Of a stretch of DNA of 51,404 nt, positions 10,151-18,822 are shown one piece after another. The notes under the pieces were generated by a model that was not told the DNA's origin, did not search any database, and saw only the letters and a list, made by a program, of their open reading frames with translations. Position 1 is the stretch's first letter. Each line of letters opens with the position of its first letter. Source of the DNA: Glycomyces buryatensis (lineage in GTDB: Bacteria; Actinomycetota; Actinomycetes; Mycobacteriales; Micromonosporaceae); assembly GCF_004912275.1 (NCBI RefSeq), contig NZ_STGY01000062.1:1-51404 (forward strand). The letters run 5' to 3'. The position numbers and the translations under genes were made by a program.

Positions 10151-10524
10151 AGGGCCTCTTTCGAAAGGTTGGGTCGGGGGGCGGGCCGCCGCGCGGATGG
10201 AGGCGCCGCGGCCCGGCAAGTCCTATTACGCCGGGAACGCGGTCGGGGTTGCCCGCGCCTGCGAGAAAATTAATCGGGGTATGGGCGGAGCGGCGAGCAG
10301 TGCCCGCGCGCGTGCCGACCGAGCATCCCACGGCGACACCGACCTGAGCCATCCCGATCGAGCCGCGCAGCCCGGCGGCCATCACCTACCGACCCCGAAC
10401 CCGGACTCGCCACCACCGCGCAATGAGTGGTTCCAGTCACGGGAACCCGTTTGTGGGCGCCGGTGCGCATCCGGTACAGTTGGCTCTCGTCGGCGCCGAG
10501 AGTTTCGAGGCGTAAAGACACCAT
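10151..10524. other. 374-nt noncoding stretch between sigE-like gene and tRNA-Gln
   Basis: It must hold the promoter of the sigma-factor operon on the minus strand and the tRNA promoter on the plus strand. Short open frames here lack ribosome binding sites and family resemblance. A small AT-rich patch (AAAATTAAT near 10266-10274) is the only other visible departure in composition. Confidence 0.5.
10451..10480 (+). promoter_or_regulatory. promoter of tRNA-Gln
   Basis: TTGTGG (10451-10456) and TACAGT (10475-10480) with an 18-nt spacer lie 44 nt upstream of the mature tRNA 5' end. Confidence 0.55.
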
Positions 10525-10599
10525 TGGGGTATGGTGTAATTGGCAACACAGCGGTTTCTGGTACCGTCGTTCTTGGTTCGAGTCCAGGTACCCCAGCCA
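10525..10599 (+). tRNA. tRNA-Gln (anticodon CTG)
   Basis: Full cloverleaf: acceptor TGGGGTA/TACCCCA, D arm GTGT...ACAC, anticodon arm GCGGT-TTCTGGT-ACCGT with anticodon CTG at loop positions 3-5, and T arm CTTGG-TTCGAGT-CCAGG. The 3' CCA is encoded (10597-10599). A terminator follows at 10621. The start of the acceptor stem with T and the CTG anticodon identify glutamine decoding CAG. Confidence 0.95.
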
Positions 10600-10620
10600 A
10601 CTTGATCAATACAAACAAGC

Positions 10621-10643
10621 AGGCCCGCCCAGCGGGCCTTTTG
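10621..10643 (+). terminator. terminator after tRNA-Gln
   Basis: AGGCCCGC (10621-10628) pairs with GCGGGCCT (10632-10639) around a 3-nt loop and runs into a T-rich tract. Confidence 0.85.
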
Positions 10644-10789
10644 TTTTGCCCTCATCAACTTCCAAACGACTCCGAGGTGCCGAAGCTCCCGTTTCAGCGT
10701 GTCGATTTCGATCGTGCCGAACAGTTACCCGATGCACCTGGTGGGAACCACGGCTCTGACGGCCCGACCTCATCGACAAGGAGTATCAA

Positions 10790-11272
10790 TTGCGGATCGG
10801 CATCACCGGGCATATGAACCTCTGCCCGGCAACCGTGGACCTCGTTCGCGCCGGAATCGGCGATGCCCTGGCGGCGCACCGGGACGGGGATTTGGTCGGA
10901 TTCAGTTGCCTCGCAGCGGGAGCGGATATGATATTCGCCCAAGTAGTCATCGCGGCCGGCGGCAGGCTGGCGGCGGTCGTGTCCTCCGCGGACTACCGCG
11001 ACGCGAAGGTCGATCTGGAGGACCAGCCCACCTACGACCGGCTGCTCTCGCAAGCGGCCGAGGTCACCGTCATGCCCTTCGAGACCGGAGGTCGGGAAGC
11101 CTACGCGGCCGCCAACGAGTACATGCTCGCCTCGATCGACCGCCTGTACGCCGTCTGGGACGGTCGGCCAGCGGCAGGCAAGGGCGGCACCGCCGACGCC
11201 GTATCCCGGGCGCAGAGCCGTGAAATCCCCGTCACGATCATCTGGCCGGCCGGTGCGGAGCGAATGTCGTAG
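10790..11272 (+). CDS. SLOG/LOG-like Rossmann protein, function unknown
   Basis: 160 residues from TTG 10790, which follows AAGGAG with six bases of spacing. The strand-loop at the start (MRIGITGHMNL), the pattern GFSCLAAGADMIFAQ around residues 37-51 and a later DRLYAVWDGRPAAGKGGTADAV resemble SLOG-superfamily proteins (DprA/LOG relatives), Rossmann folds that bind nucleotides or related ligands. No effector domain, membrane segment or nuclease is fused to it. The next gene starts 129 nt downstream, so coupling is not evident. Role unknown; SLOG proteins occur in nucleotide-signalling and defence contexts as well as alone. Confidence 0.7.
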   Translation: MRIGITGHMNLCPATVDLVRAGIGDALAAHRDGDLVGFSCLAAGADMIFAQVVIAAGGRLAAVVSSADYRDAKVDLEDQPTYDRLLSQAAEVTVMPFETGGREAYAAANEYMLASIDRLYAVWDGRPAAGKGGTADAVSRAQSREIPVTIIWPAGAERMS

Positions 11273-11401
11273 TGGCGCCTCGGTCCATCTGCTTCGGGCC
11301 GCTTAGCCTGCGTTCGAATGCGCCGCTTCTTGCAGTTGAGGCGTGGCGCGGGTGAAGTAAATTCACAGGTGTCCCACTCGCCTCTGCCCGAAAGATCGAT
11401 C

Positions 11402-12046
11402 GTGGACTCATTTATCGCCGCACTGGCCGCCAAGAAGTTCCTCGCCGTCGCCGGGATCGGTCTCGTGGGATTCACTAGTCTCACCGCGTGCACCGCCGCC
11501 GATTCCAGTGAAGGCACCGACTCCGAGACCGCTTCCGAGGCTCCCGCCGAAGAGACGACCGAGGCCGCTCCGGTGGTCATTGAATGCGAATACGAGCCGG
11601 CCGTCGCCGATCCCGAAGCCGGCCGGAGCGTCGACGCCCCGCTCGACATGTGCACGCCCGGTAAGGTCGACGCGTGGGACATCGCCATCACCGCCGTGGA
11701 AGTCGACGCGACCGAGACGATCTTGGCAGCCGACGCCACCAATACGGCCCCCGACGAGGGCTCCCAGTACCTCATGCTCACCGTGACCGGCACCAACAAT
11801 GCCGACGCCGCCGCCGCTCCCACGGACGTCCTGATCGGCCTCCGCAACGAAGCCTGGACGTACCAGAGCCGCTGCGGCGTCGTCCCCAATGACATCCTCA
11901 CCGCCGAAGAGGTCGCGCCCGGCGAGTCGTTCACCGCCAACAAGTGCGTCATCATCGAATCCGAGAAGATCGAGGGCGCAATTGTCGAGATGGCGCAGCT
12001 GAACTCCTGGGACGTAGAGGTCTACACCTACTTCGCCGCCAGTTAG
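11402..12046 (+). CDS. secreted lipoprotein, DUF4352-like
   Basis: 214 residues from GTG 11402. The N-terminus has a KK pair, a hydrophobic stretch and the lipobox LTAC, so the Cys is predicted to be lipidated and anchored outside the membrane. An acidic Ser/Glu/Thr linker follows, then a beta-rich domain containing DAWDIAITAVEVDATE, GSQYLMLTVTGTNNAD and VAPGESFTANKCVI, the layout of DUF4352-type immunoglobulin-like domains. In-frame starts further upstream at 11318 and 11369 give an untypical signal peptide. Ligand unknown. Confidence 0.75.
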   Translation: MDSFIAALAAKKFLAVAGIGLVGFTSLTACTAADSSEGTDSETASEAPAEETTEAAPVVIECEYEPAVADPEAGRSVDAPLDMCTPGKVDAWDIAITAVEVDATETILAADATNTAPDEGSQYLMLTVTGTNNADAAAAPTDVLIGLRNEAWTYQSRCGVVPNDILTAEEVAPGESFTANKCVIIESEKIEGAIVEMAQLNSWDVEVYTYFAAS

Positions 12047-12228
12047 CACTGCCCGGATCCACCTCGTCCGTGACTGGAGAACGAGTCGCCTCGCCACTGG
12101 TAACACCAACCACCCCACCCCGCTCGGAGGCAGGGCGACCGCTCCGGCCGCGCGCTGACCTCCGCGCAAATGCCGACACGAGCCGTTCGAACTGGTGAAC
12201 GCGGCCGCTGGGTTTCCCGCTACGACCA

Positions 12229-13227
12229 ATGGCCCCGCCCCACAACTCGAAAGTGCCTGCATTGGGAACCCCTCGACTGCTCGTGCCCATGTGGATTGCC
12301 ACCGTCGCCCTTCACGGCGTGGTCGGCCTCTACTGGTATTCGATCGGCCCTGGCGACTACCGGTTCCCGATGCCGGCCGCCGCGCTGCTGTTCGCCGCCG
12401 GGATCGCGGCGATCGCCTGGTGGTGGGTCCGAGCCCGTGCGACCGGGCGCGCCCTGGCCTCCACGAAGGCGCAACTGCGACACCGGCGAATGGCACTGCT
12501 CATCGCCTACGGGTTGGGCTGCGCCGCGGCGGCGCTTCCCGCGGGGATCGCCGGAAACGACCTGGCGTGGCACCGGTTCACCGGTGGAGATCCGCTGATA
12601 GTGCGGGCCGAAGCGACCGCGATCGATGATGTGGTGCAGCGGCACAAGGGAGGCACGACCGCCTACTACAGCGGCTACGCGGAGCTGGACGGTGACCGCT
12701 ACCCGTTCGACGCCGAGCCGGTCAACCTCCTTAACCGGAACGACCCGACGGGCCTCGACGCCGTCGACTTGTGGGCGGTGTTCGATCCTGATGACCTCGA
12801 TGCCGGGTTCGTCGTCGTGAATGACCGTTCCGACGCCGAATCGGTCCTCGAATACCCTGTCGTGCCGTTGCTGCCGTTCGGGCTCGTGATCGCGGGATGC
12901 TGCTGGGCGGTGCAGCGCCTTCTGTTGCGGCCCTGGAAGTTCCCCGAGCGGTCCCTCCGACCCATCGACGAGGTGCCCGCCTTGCTGTGGGCGTTGTTCA
13001 CCCTCCCCTGCGCCCTGTGGTCGGTCGGCATCGCTGTGCTGGCGACCGAAGCGGGCGCCGCCGGCCCCTTCCAACCCGCCGCGAGCGCCGATATCGAGTC
13101 GAGCGTTCCGATCCTCGTGTGGATGGTGTTCCTGCCACCCGGTATCGCCTGCTTCGCCGCCTTCTTCCATGCCACGGCGGCGAACCGGGTTTACGCGGTC
13201 AGTTATACGAAAAGGGGCAGGCGGTGA
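12229..13227 (+). CDS. multi-pass membrane protein, function unknown
   Basis: 332 residues. Hydrophobic segments lie near residues 18-38, 48-67, 88-107, 213-235, 248-270 and 291-315. Between the third and fourth is a roughly 100-residue polar domain (VRAEATAIDDVVQRHKGGTTAYYSGYAELDGDRYPFDAEP) that is probably extracellular and resembles small beta domains of DUF3592-type membrane proteins. No ribosome binding site stands out before ATG 12229; Met21 is an alternative start. Its stop overlaps the GTG of the next gene, so the two are translationally coupled and may work together. Not recognised further. Confidence 0.75.
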   Translation: MAPPHNSKVPALGTPRLLVPMWIATVALHGVVGLYWYSIGPGDYRFPMPAAALLFAAGIAAIAWWWVRARATGRALASTKAQLRHRRMALLIAYGLGCAAAALPAGIAGNDLAWHRFTGGDPLIVRAEATAIDDVVQRHKGGTTAYYSGYAELDGDRYPFDAEPVNLLNRNDPTGLDAVDLWAVFDPDDLDAGFVVVNDRSDAESVLEYPVVPLLPFGLVIAGCCWAVQRLLLRPWKFPERSLRPIDEVPALLWALFTLPCALWSVGIAVLATEAGAAGPFQPAASADIESSVPILVWMVFLPPGIACFAAFFHATAANRVYAVSYTKRGRR

Positions 13228-13946
13228 GATACAGGGACCGGCTCGAACGGACCGAGCGGTTGCTGGAGCGATACGCGCGTTTCATCGGGCCGCAGTCAGC
13301 GGATTCGCTCCGGTCGATGGTGCTGCACGGCGAACCGGGGCTCGCGGTCGAGGACCTGGCGAGCGCGTTGGTGCGCAACAAGGTGAAGTTGGACTGGGGT
13401 GACGCCGTCGAGTTCCGGCAGTTGCTGACCGGGTTCCAACGCTGCCCGGACACCCCGTCCGATATCGAGGACCTGCTGCTGTTCGGCGAAGCACCGTCGG
13501 ATGGGTACTTCTTCTACTTGTTCGACCCTTCGGACCCGTTCGCGGTGGCGGCCGCGACCGCCGAGTGCTTCCCGGTTCCCCCCGAGCGGATCGGGGTCAT
13601 GGTTGACGATGTGCCGGCGCCGGGAACACCGGATCGACCGTTGGCGCTCGTCCAGCACTCTCCCGCGGAAGGGGCGGCATCGGTCGAGTTCTCCGCGGGC
13701 CCGGAGTTCGTCGGCCTGGTGGGTGGCGTCTCGGAGCTCGCGGTCGCGAGGTCGCTGTGCCGGGCAGTCGGGGCGTCGGCAATGCTCGGCGCGCACGGCT
13801 TGACCCCGAACCAGTGGATGCTGGTCACCGCCGTCGGAGGGCACGGGGTCGTCATGGTCGACGGCGACGCGAGCGACGACGGCCGCTGGGAGATCCTGTT
13901 CGCCTACGAACCCATAGAAGATGCTCCCGACCTGCCGGTGCGTTGA
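13224..13946 (+). CDS. MafI-like N-terminal domain protein, possible immunity protein
   Basis: 240 residues from GTG 13224, overlapping the previous stop as GTGA. Residues 1-70 (LLERYARFIGPQ, MVLHGEPGLAVEDLASALV) look like the helical MafI family of immunity proteins, in which a GE-GLA-E-L pattern sits between helices. Residues 80-240 form an alpha/beta domain with DGYFFYLFDPSDPF and MLVTAVGGHGVVMVDGDAS; I do not recognise it. No toxin gene is visible nearby. Immunity function is a resemblance-based guess. The gene's 3' end overlaps the convergent gene by 43 nt. Confidence 0.65.
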   Translation: MRYRDRLERTERLLERYARFIGPQSADSLRSMVLHGEPGLAVEDLASALVRNKVKLDWGDAVEFRQLLTGFQRCPDTPSDIEDLLLFGEAPSDGYFFYLFDPSDPFAVAAATAECFPVPPERIGVMVDDVPAPGTPDRPLALVQHSPAEGAASVEFSAGPEFVGLVGGVSELAVARSLCRAVGASAMLGAHGLTPNQWMLVTAVGGHGVVMVDGDASDDGRWEILFAYEPIEDAPDLPVR

Positions 13947-14839
13947 CCAGCGCGCTGCGAAGCGTCTCGGTAGGCATCGCGTGAACGACCATGCCCGCTG
14001 CGGACTCGGCGAATACGCGGCGCACGATGCGCACGAGTTCGTAAGGGCCGCTTCGTGTCGGCGGGCGCGAAGGCGATCGTCGTTCCCGTGTACGTCGCAG
14101 ACGGGTCCGCGGACCACTGGAAGGGCGGCCACCAGCGGGGGTGTTCCCAGGTCTGGGTTGCGATGGCGACCGGTTCGCCGTCGACGTTGACGGTCCAGCG
14201 TCGTTTGCCGCCCTCAATTGCCGGGATGAGTTGCAGCAGCACAACCGAGTAGACGACCTGCTCGATGCTGGCGACCTTGCGGGCCGAGACGGACACCGTC
14301 ACCACCTCGGGATCTTCGCTGTCCTCCCCGGGGCTGAGCCGGGCATCGACCAGGTCCGAACCCGGCAGCACCGGCGGTGGGAGCGAATTTGGCGAAGCGC
14401 GCCTGCCGAACAACGCCCACCAGCTCCATACCAGTACGAACCAAATCGGCCAAGTGATCGAGGTGAGTCTCATTGCGACTGCGAATCCGTGGTCTCCTGC
14501 GTACCCAATCCCTTGCACGGTAGTGACGTATCCGAACATGCACATCAGCACGACCGGAAGTCGCAGGTCGTCGCTCACCTTCAGATGACGGAACAGATGC
14601 GGCGCGGCCGAAGTCCCATCCTCGTCGGGACGATCCTCCTGCTCGCCGATTGCGAGGCGGAATATGGCCTTCCTAGCCAAGATGACGCCGACGAGCATCC
14701 CGATAGCCCAGAGCCACTTCAGGAACGACCCGTCGGAGGCGATCCAGTAGGTGAGAGCGGCGACCGGGATTGTTACGACCGCGAACCAGGCGAACTGCCA
14801 GAACAGGGCGGGGCCGAACCTGCGGATGAGGCGTCGCAT
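13904..14839 (-). CDS. membrane protein, apparently frameshifted near its 3' end
   Basis: Read as 311 residues from ATG 14839. Hydrophobic segments near residues 9-33, 41-58, 93-112 and 128-146 indicate four helices, followed by a cytoplasmic domain with VVTVSVSARKVASIEQVVYSVVLLQLI and WEHPRWWPPFQW. After about residue 265 the frame becomes Arg-rich and low in GC3 (LRTRAHRAPRIRRVR). The frame one base away instead reads YELVRIVRRVFAESAAGMVV with good codon bias, pointing to one extra base near 14044. Either reading overlaps the convergent gene. Function unknown. Confidence 0.6.
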   Translation of the reverse strand: MRRLIRRFGPALFWQFAWFAVVTIPVAALTYWIASDGSFLKWLWAIGMLVGVILARKAIFRLAIGEQEDRPDEDGTSAAPHLFRHLKVSDDLRLPVVLMCMFGYVTTVQGIGYAGDHGFAVAMRLTSITWPIWFVLVWSWWALFGRRASPNSLPPPVLPGSDLVDARLSPGEDSEDPEVVTVSVSARKVASIEQVVYSVVLLQLIPAIEGGKRRWTVNVDGEPVAIATQTWEHPRWWPPFQWSADPSATYTGTTIAFAPADTKRPLRTRAHRAPRIRRVRSGHGRSRDAYRDASQRAGQRTGRSGASSMGS

Positions 14840-14939
14840 AGTGGGGGCTTTCAGTTGTGGGGCACGAGGGGCCCTGACAGTATATTGTGGTCGGCCGTGC
14901 CGAGGAGACCGCCGATCGGGAGATCTCCTCGGTCGCGGT

Positions 14940-16013
14940 TCACTCCGGCGATTCGAGCGGCGGGTAGCGCATCACTACGTCTTGGCCCGAGCCGTTGGAG
15001 GTGGCCACCCACAGCCAGCCGTCGGGCCCCGGCTCGACGGTCCGGATCCTTCCGATGTCGGAGACGAGCACCGCCTCGGGTTCTCCGGCCTCGCCGCCCG
15101 CGATCGGGACGGTCCACAGGCGCTGGCCGCGCAGGGCGGCGACGTACATGACGTCGTCCACGATCGCGGCTCCGGATGGGGAGGCCTCGGCGGTCGTCCA
15201 GGTGACCAGCGGGTCGACGTATTCGGGTTCGCCGCCGGTGCCCTCGACGATCGGCCAGCCGTAGTTCGCGCCGGACTGGGCGTGATTGAGCTCGTCCCAG
15301 GTGTTCTGGCCGAGCTCGGAGAAGTACAGCTCGTCGTTCGAATCCCACGCCAGGCCCTGGATATTGCGGTTGCCCCAGGTGTAGACGAACGAGCCTTCGT
15401 ACGGGTTGTCAACGGGCACTGAACCGTCCGGCTCGGCTCGCAGGATCTTGCCGCCGAGGCTGTCGAGGTCCTGTGCGTTGTCCGTGTTGCTCGCGTCTCC
15501 GGTGGAGATGTAGAGCTTCCCGTCGGGGCCGAACGCCAGGCGGCCGCCGTTGTGGTTGAGCGCCGCGGGGATTCCGGTCAGGATCGGTTCGGGGGTGACG
15601 TCATCGAGGGTGAACCGGCCTACCCGATTGTCCTCCTCTGTGGAGTAATAGGCGTAGACATAGCCGTCCTCTTCGTAGGTGGGGGAGACGGCCAGGCCCA
15701 GTAGGCCGCGCTCGTCCCACTGACCCTGGCCGCCCACGACCGGGATATTGCCGACGACCTCCGGGTCGGTGCCGGGGCCGACCCGCAGGATGTCGCCGGA
15801 GTTGCGTTCGGCCACGAGACCGGCGCCGTCCGGGAGGAAGGCGAGTCCCCAGGGGATGGTGAGTCCTTCGGCCACGGTTTCCCCTGCGGCGAAGTCGAAT
15901 TCGACCGCCTGGGTCGGCTCGGGCTCGGACTGCTCGTCCTGGGCGGCGGCGGTTCCCACTCCCAGGGTCATTGCCGCGACCACCGCGCCGGCGGCCATGA
16001 GTCTGCGTCGCAT
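14940..16013 (-). CDS. secreted PQQ-dependent sugar dehydrogenase (glucose/sorbosone family)
   Basis: 357 residues with a Sec signal peptide (MRRRLMAAGAVVAAM, cleavage after AAA near residue 24), so the enzyme acts outside the membrane. It has the six-bladed beta-propeller motifs of the GSDH family: IPWGLAFLPDGAGLVAER, ERGLLGLAVSPTY, LNHNGGRLAFGPDGKLYIST, WGNRNIQGLAWD and GANYGWPIVEG. Family members oxidise aldose sugars with pyrroloquinoline quinone and calcium, but many actinobacterial members are untested. No PQQ biosynthesis genes are in the window. It is transcribed alone, on the strand opposite the Nudix gene. Confidence 0.88.
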   Translation of the reverse strand: MRRRLMAAGAVVAAMTLGVGTAAAQDEQSEPEPTQAVEFDFAAGETVAEGLTIPWGLAFLPDGAGLVAERNSGDILRVGPGTDPEVVGNIPVVGGQGQWDERGLLGLAVSPTYEEDGYVYAYYSTEEDNRVGRFTLDDVTPEPILTGIPAALNHNGGRLAFGPDGKLYISTGDASNTDNAQDLDSLGGKILRAEPDGSVPVDNPYEGSFVYTWGNRNIQGLAWDSNDELYFSELGQNTWDELNHAQSGANYGWPIVEGTGGEPEYVDPLVTWTTAEASPSGAAIVDDVMYVAALRGQRLWTVPIAGGEAGEPEAVLVSDIGRIRTVEPGPDGWLWVATSNGSGQDVVMRYPPLESPE

Positions 16014-16190
16014 GGTTGCTCACTCTCTCGGATCCGGCGCCGCGAAGCGGCACCTGAAAAATCGATGAAGATCAATTGATTTGCCATCGTATGCGGTATT
16101 CGACCGCGATGTCCAGCTGGGAGTGCGTTGGTGGAAGGGAACGGCTGGATGAGTGATCGCTATTCCGCACGCCCGGATAGGGTTTGCCTC

Positions 16191-16676
16191 ATGACGCGAA
16201 CCGGACCGCCGCCACAGCAGATCCTCGACGGCTTCGCGGTCTCGTTCGCCGTCGCTTGCGCCTTCTTCACCGACCCGGCAGGGCAGGTGCTGATCGTGAA
16301 GCCGAACTACCGCGACTACTGGCAGTTCGTCGGCGGCATGGTGGATCGGGGCGAATCGCCCCACGATGCCTGCGCGCGCGAGGTCAAGGAAGAGATCGGA
16401 CTGGACGTGCCGGTCGGCGGCCTCCTCGTCCTCGATTGGGAGCAGCACAACGAGTTCGTGGCCGGGCCGATGTCGGTCTACGTCTTCGACGCCGGCGTCA
16501 TCGACGATCGCGACGCGATCCGCCTCCAGGAGAACGAGCTGGAGAAGTTCGACTTCCTCCCGCCCGAAGCGGCTGCCCCCAGGTTCGCCGCCGCCAATCG
16601 GGCGCGCATCGGCTTGGCGGTGGAGGCGCGACGAGCGGGCCGAACCGTCTACCAGCCGTCGCGCCCTCCCTTGTAG
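16191..16676 (+). CDS. Nudix hydrolase
   Basis: 161 residues from ATG 16191. The Nudix box GGMVDRGESPHDACAREVKE (followed by EIGLD) fits GX5EX7REUXEEXGU exactly, so a divalent-metal pyrophosphohydrolase is expected. Substrate unknown; the general layout resembles actinobacterial MutT-like proteins. I chose ATG 16191 because TAGGGT (16178-16183) sits seven bases upstream, the leaderless arrangement seen elsewhere in this window; an in-frame start at 16128 would add residues without family similarity. The 3' end is followed by 239 nt without a visible gene. Confidence 0.88.
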   Translation: MTRTGPPPQQILDGFAVSFAVACAFFTDPAGQVLIVKPNYRDYWQFVGGMVDRGESPHDACAREVKEEIGLDVPVGGLLVLDWEQHNEFVAGPMSVYVFDAGVIDDRDAIRLQENELEKFDFLPPEAAAPRFAAANRARIGLAVEARRAGRTVYQPSRPPL

Positions 16677-16915
16677 CCAAGGGGCGGCGTCACTGCAAGG
16701 GGATCTCGATCCCGTATTCGCCGACCGGGCGCGGTCCGAAGATGCTGCGGTCGGACTCGGGGATTCCCGCCTCGGCTCGGCGCGAATGCCGGAAACCTCT
16801 CCCGGTCCGCATCCATGCATCCGAGCTCGGTCGCACCGGGGGTGGAGAAAACTCCACCCCTCACTCGGACGCCAGCGCCAATGCACTTCGCGCCGGTCGA
16901 AAATAGAGTCCAGGC

Positions 16916-18178
16916 ATGGACACCGCAACCACTCCCGCAGGCCGCGGACGCATCGGACCGCTCACGGTGGTCGGTGCCCTCTGGTCGCCCGCCACCTGGC
17001 GGGCCCTCACGCATCTCGTCACCGGCGGCGCCATCGGCCTGGTCGCCTTCGGCGCGCTCTTCACCCTGTTCATCGCAGGCATTGCCGGCGCGCCTTCGAT
17101 CATCGTGCCGCTCGTCGCCGGATCGGTGATCCTGACGCTGAACAACGCGCTCACCGTCCTCCAGCGCTCACGCCACCGCGCCTACCTCCACCTGGACCTG
17201 CCCGAGGGCGGGCTGCCGCTGCGATTCTCCATCAACCCCCGCAAGCTGCTCGAGCAATTCGGCGACCGCAAGACATGGTCGCGCCTCGCCTACCACTCGA
17301 TCGGCTCGGTCGCCGGGCCCATCGCCGCCACGATCGCGGTCACCGCCTGGGTGGTCGGCCTGTCCCTGCTCGCCGCGCCGCTCTTCCCCATCGACGGCCC
17401 AACCGAGTGGAACCCGTTCGCCTTCAGCGCGATCGGCATCGTCGTCCTGCTGGCCGCCCCCTGGACCACCCGAGGGCTGGCCGCGATCGACGGACTCATG
17501 GCGACTCGGATGCTCGGAACCAGTCGCAGCGACGAACTCGAACGGCGCATCACCCACCTTGCCGCCAGCCGCGATTCCACCGTGGACGCCGCTGACGCCG
17601 AACGCCGGCGCATCGAGCGCGACCTCCACGACGGCGCGCAGCAGCGCATCACGGCCCTGGCCATCAATCTCGGCATCGCCAGATCCACCCTCACCGACCT
17701 GCCCGAGGAGGGGCGGCGCGCGCTGGCCGGGGCGCACGAGGAGGCCCTCCAGGCGATGGAGGAGTTGCGCGACCTGGTGCGGGGCCTGCATCCGGCGGTG
17801 CTGGAGGACCGGGGGCTCGACGCGGCACTGTCGGCGGTCGCGGCCCGCTCGCCGGTGCCGGTCCGGGTCAAGGTCGACGTGCCCGGCTCCCGGCCTCCCC
17901 GGGACGTCGAAACCGTGGCCTATTTCATGGTCTCGGAGGCACTGACCAATGTGGCCCGGCATTCGGGCGCCACCAAGGCCACAGTGGATGTATCGCAACG
18001 CGGATCAGTCCTGCACCTCGTCATCGCCGATGACGGGAACGGCGGTGCCGATCCGGGCGGCGGCACCGGGCTGCGGGGCCTGGCCGACCGGGTGCGCTCG
18101 GTCGATGGGACATTCCACCTCCACAGCCCCGAAGGCGGGCCCACCACGATCGAAGCGGAGCTGCCATGCGCGTCGTAA
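16916..18178 (+). CDS. NarL-family sensor histidine kinase
   Basis: 420 residues. The N-terminal half holds a membrane sensor region with hydrophobic segments around residues 33-58, 60-82, 130-155 and 168-184. The HisKA_3 dimerisation domain has RRIERDLHDGAQQ with phospho-acceptor H238, and the ATPase domain ends with VSEALTNVARHSGAT (N box) and GTGLRGLADRV (G box). It should phosphorylate the response regulator whose gene overlaps by 13 nt. TAGAGT (16904-16909) lies six bases before the ATG, so its mRNA is probably leaderless. Signal unknown; the third gene of the operon suggests a cell-envelope cue. Confidence 0.93.
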   Translation: MDTATTPAGRGRIGPLTVVGALWSPATWRALTHLVTGGAIGLVAFGALFTLFIAGIAGAPSIIVPLVAGSVILTLNNALTVLQRSRHRAYLHLDLPEGGLPLRFSINPRKLLEQFGDRKTWSRLAYHSIGSVAGPIAATIAVTAWVVGLSLLAAPLFPIDGPTEWNPFAFSAIGIVVLLAAPWTTRGLAAIDGLMATRMLGTSRSDELERRITHLAASRDSTVDAADAERRRIERDLHDGAQQRITALAINLGIARSTLTDLPEEGRRALAGAHEEALQAMEELRDLVRGLHPAVLEDRGLDAALSAVAARSPVPVRVKVDVPGSRPPRDVETVAYFMVSEALTNVARHSGATKATVDVSQRGSVLHLVIADDGNGGADPGGGTGLRGLADRVRSVDGTFHLHSPEGGPTTIEAELPCAS

Positions 18179-18819
18179 TCGCCGAAGACTCGGTCCTGCT
18201 GCGGGAGGGCCTGGCCCGCCTCATGGAGCTGGGCGGTATGGAGGTCATCGACACCGTCGGTGACGCGGAGGCGCTGCTCCGCTCGGTCGAACGGGACTGC
18301 CCCGACCTGGTGGTCGCGGACGTGCGGATGCCTCCCGACCAGAGCGACGAGGGGGTGCGGGCCGCGCTCCTCTTGCGCCGCAGCCACCCCGACCTGGCGA
18401 TTCTGATGCTGTCGCAGTACGTCGAGGAGCGTTACGCCGTCGAGCTGCTGACCGGCGAGACGCGCGGCATCGGCTACCTGCTCAAGGATCGCGTCGCCAG
18501 GGTCGACGAATTCCTGGACACCCTCAAGCGGGTGGTCGAGGGCGGCACCGCGCTCGACCCGGAGGTCGTCTCGCAGCTGCTGGTCCGCCGGCAGAGCAGC
18601 GAGCTCGACACCCTGACACCCCGCGAGTGGGAGGTCCTGACGCACATGGCCGAGGGCCACTCCAATGGCGAGATCGGACGACTGCTGTTCCTGAGCGACG
18701 GCGCCGTCTCGAAACACATCAGCTCGATCTTCACCAAGCTCGGACTCCCGCCCAACGACACCCACAACCGCAGAGTGCTCGCGATCCTGAAGTACCTGCG
18801 TGAGAACGGAAAGGACTGA
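18166..18819 (+). CDS. NarL/LuxR-type response regulator
   Basis: 217 residues. The receiver domain begins MRVVIAEDSVLLREG, with phospho-acceptor D52 in VVADVRMPP and the conserved Lys in YLLKDRV near residue 107. The C-terminal LuxR helix-turn-helix is LTPREWEVLTHMAEGHSNGE plus GAVSKHISSIFTKL. Its start lies inside the end of the kinase gene, 13 nt of overlap. It is the expected partner of that kinase. The next gene follows after 3 nt and is a likely target or accessory part. Confidence 0.94.
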   Translation: MRVVIAEDSVLLREGLARLMELGGMEVIDTVGDAEALLRSVERDCPDLVVADVRMPPDQSDEGVRAALLLRRSHPDLAILMLSQYVEERYAVELLTGETRGIGYLLKDRVARVDEFLDTLKRVVEGGTALDPEVVSQLLVRRQSSELDTLTPREWEVLTHMAEGHSNGEIGRLLFLSDGAVSKHISSIFTKLGLPPNDTHNRRVLAILKYLRENGKD

Positions 18820-18822
18820 ACG

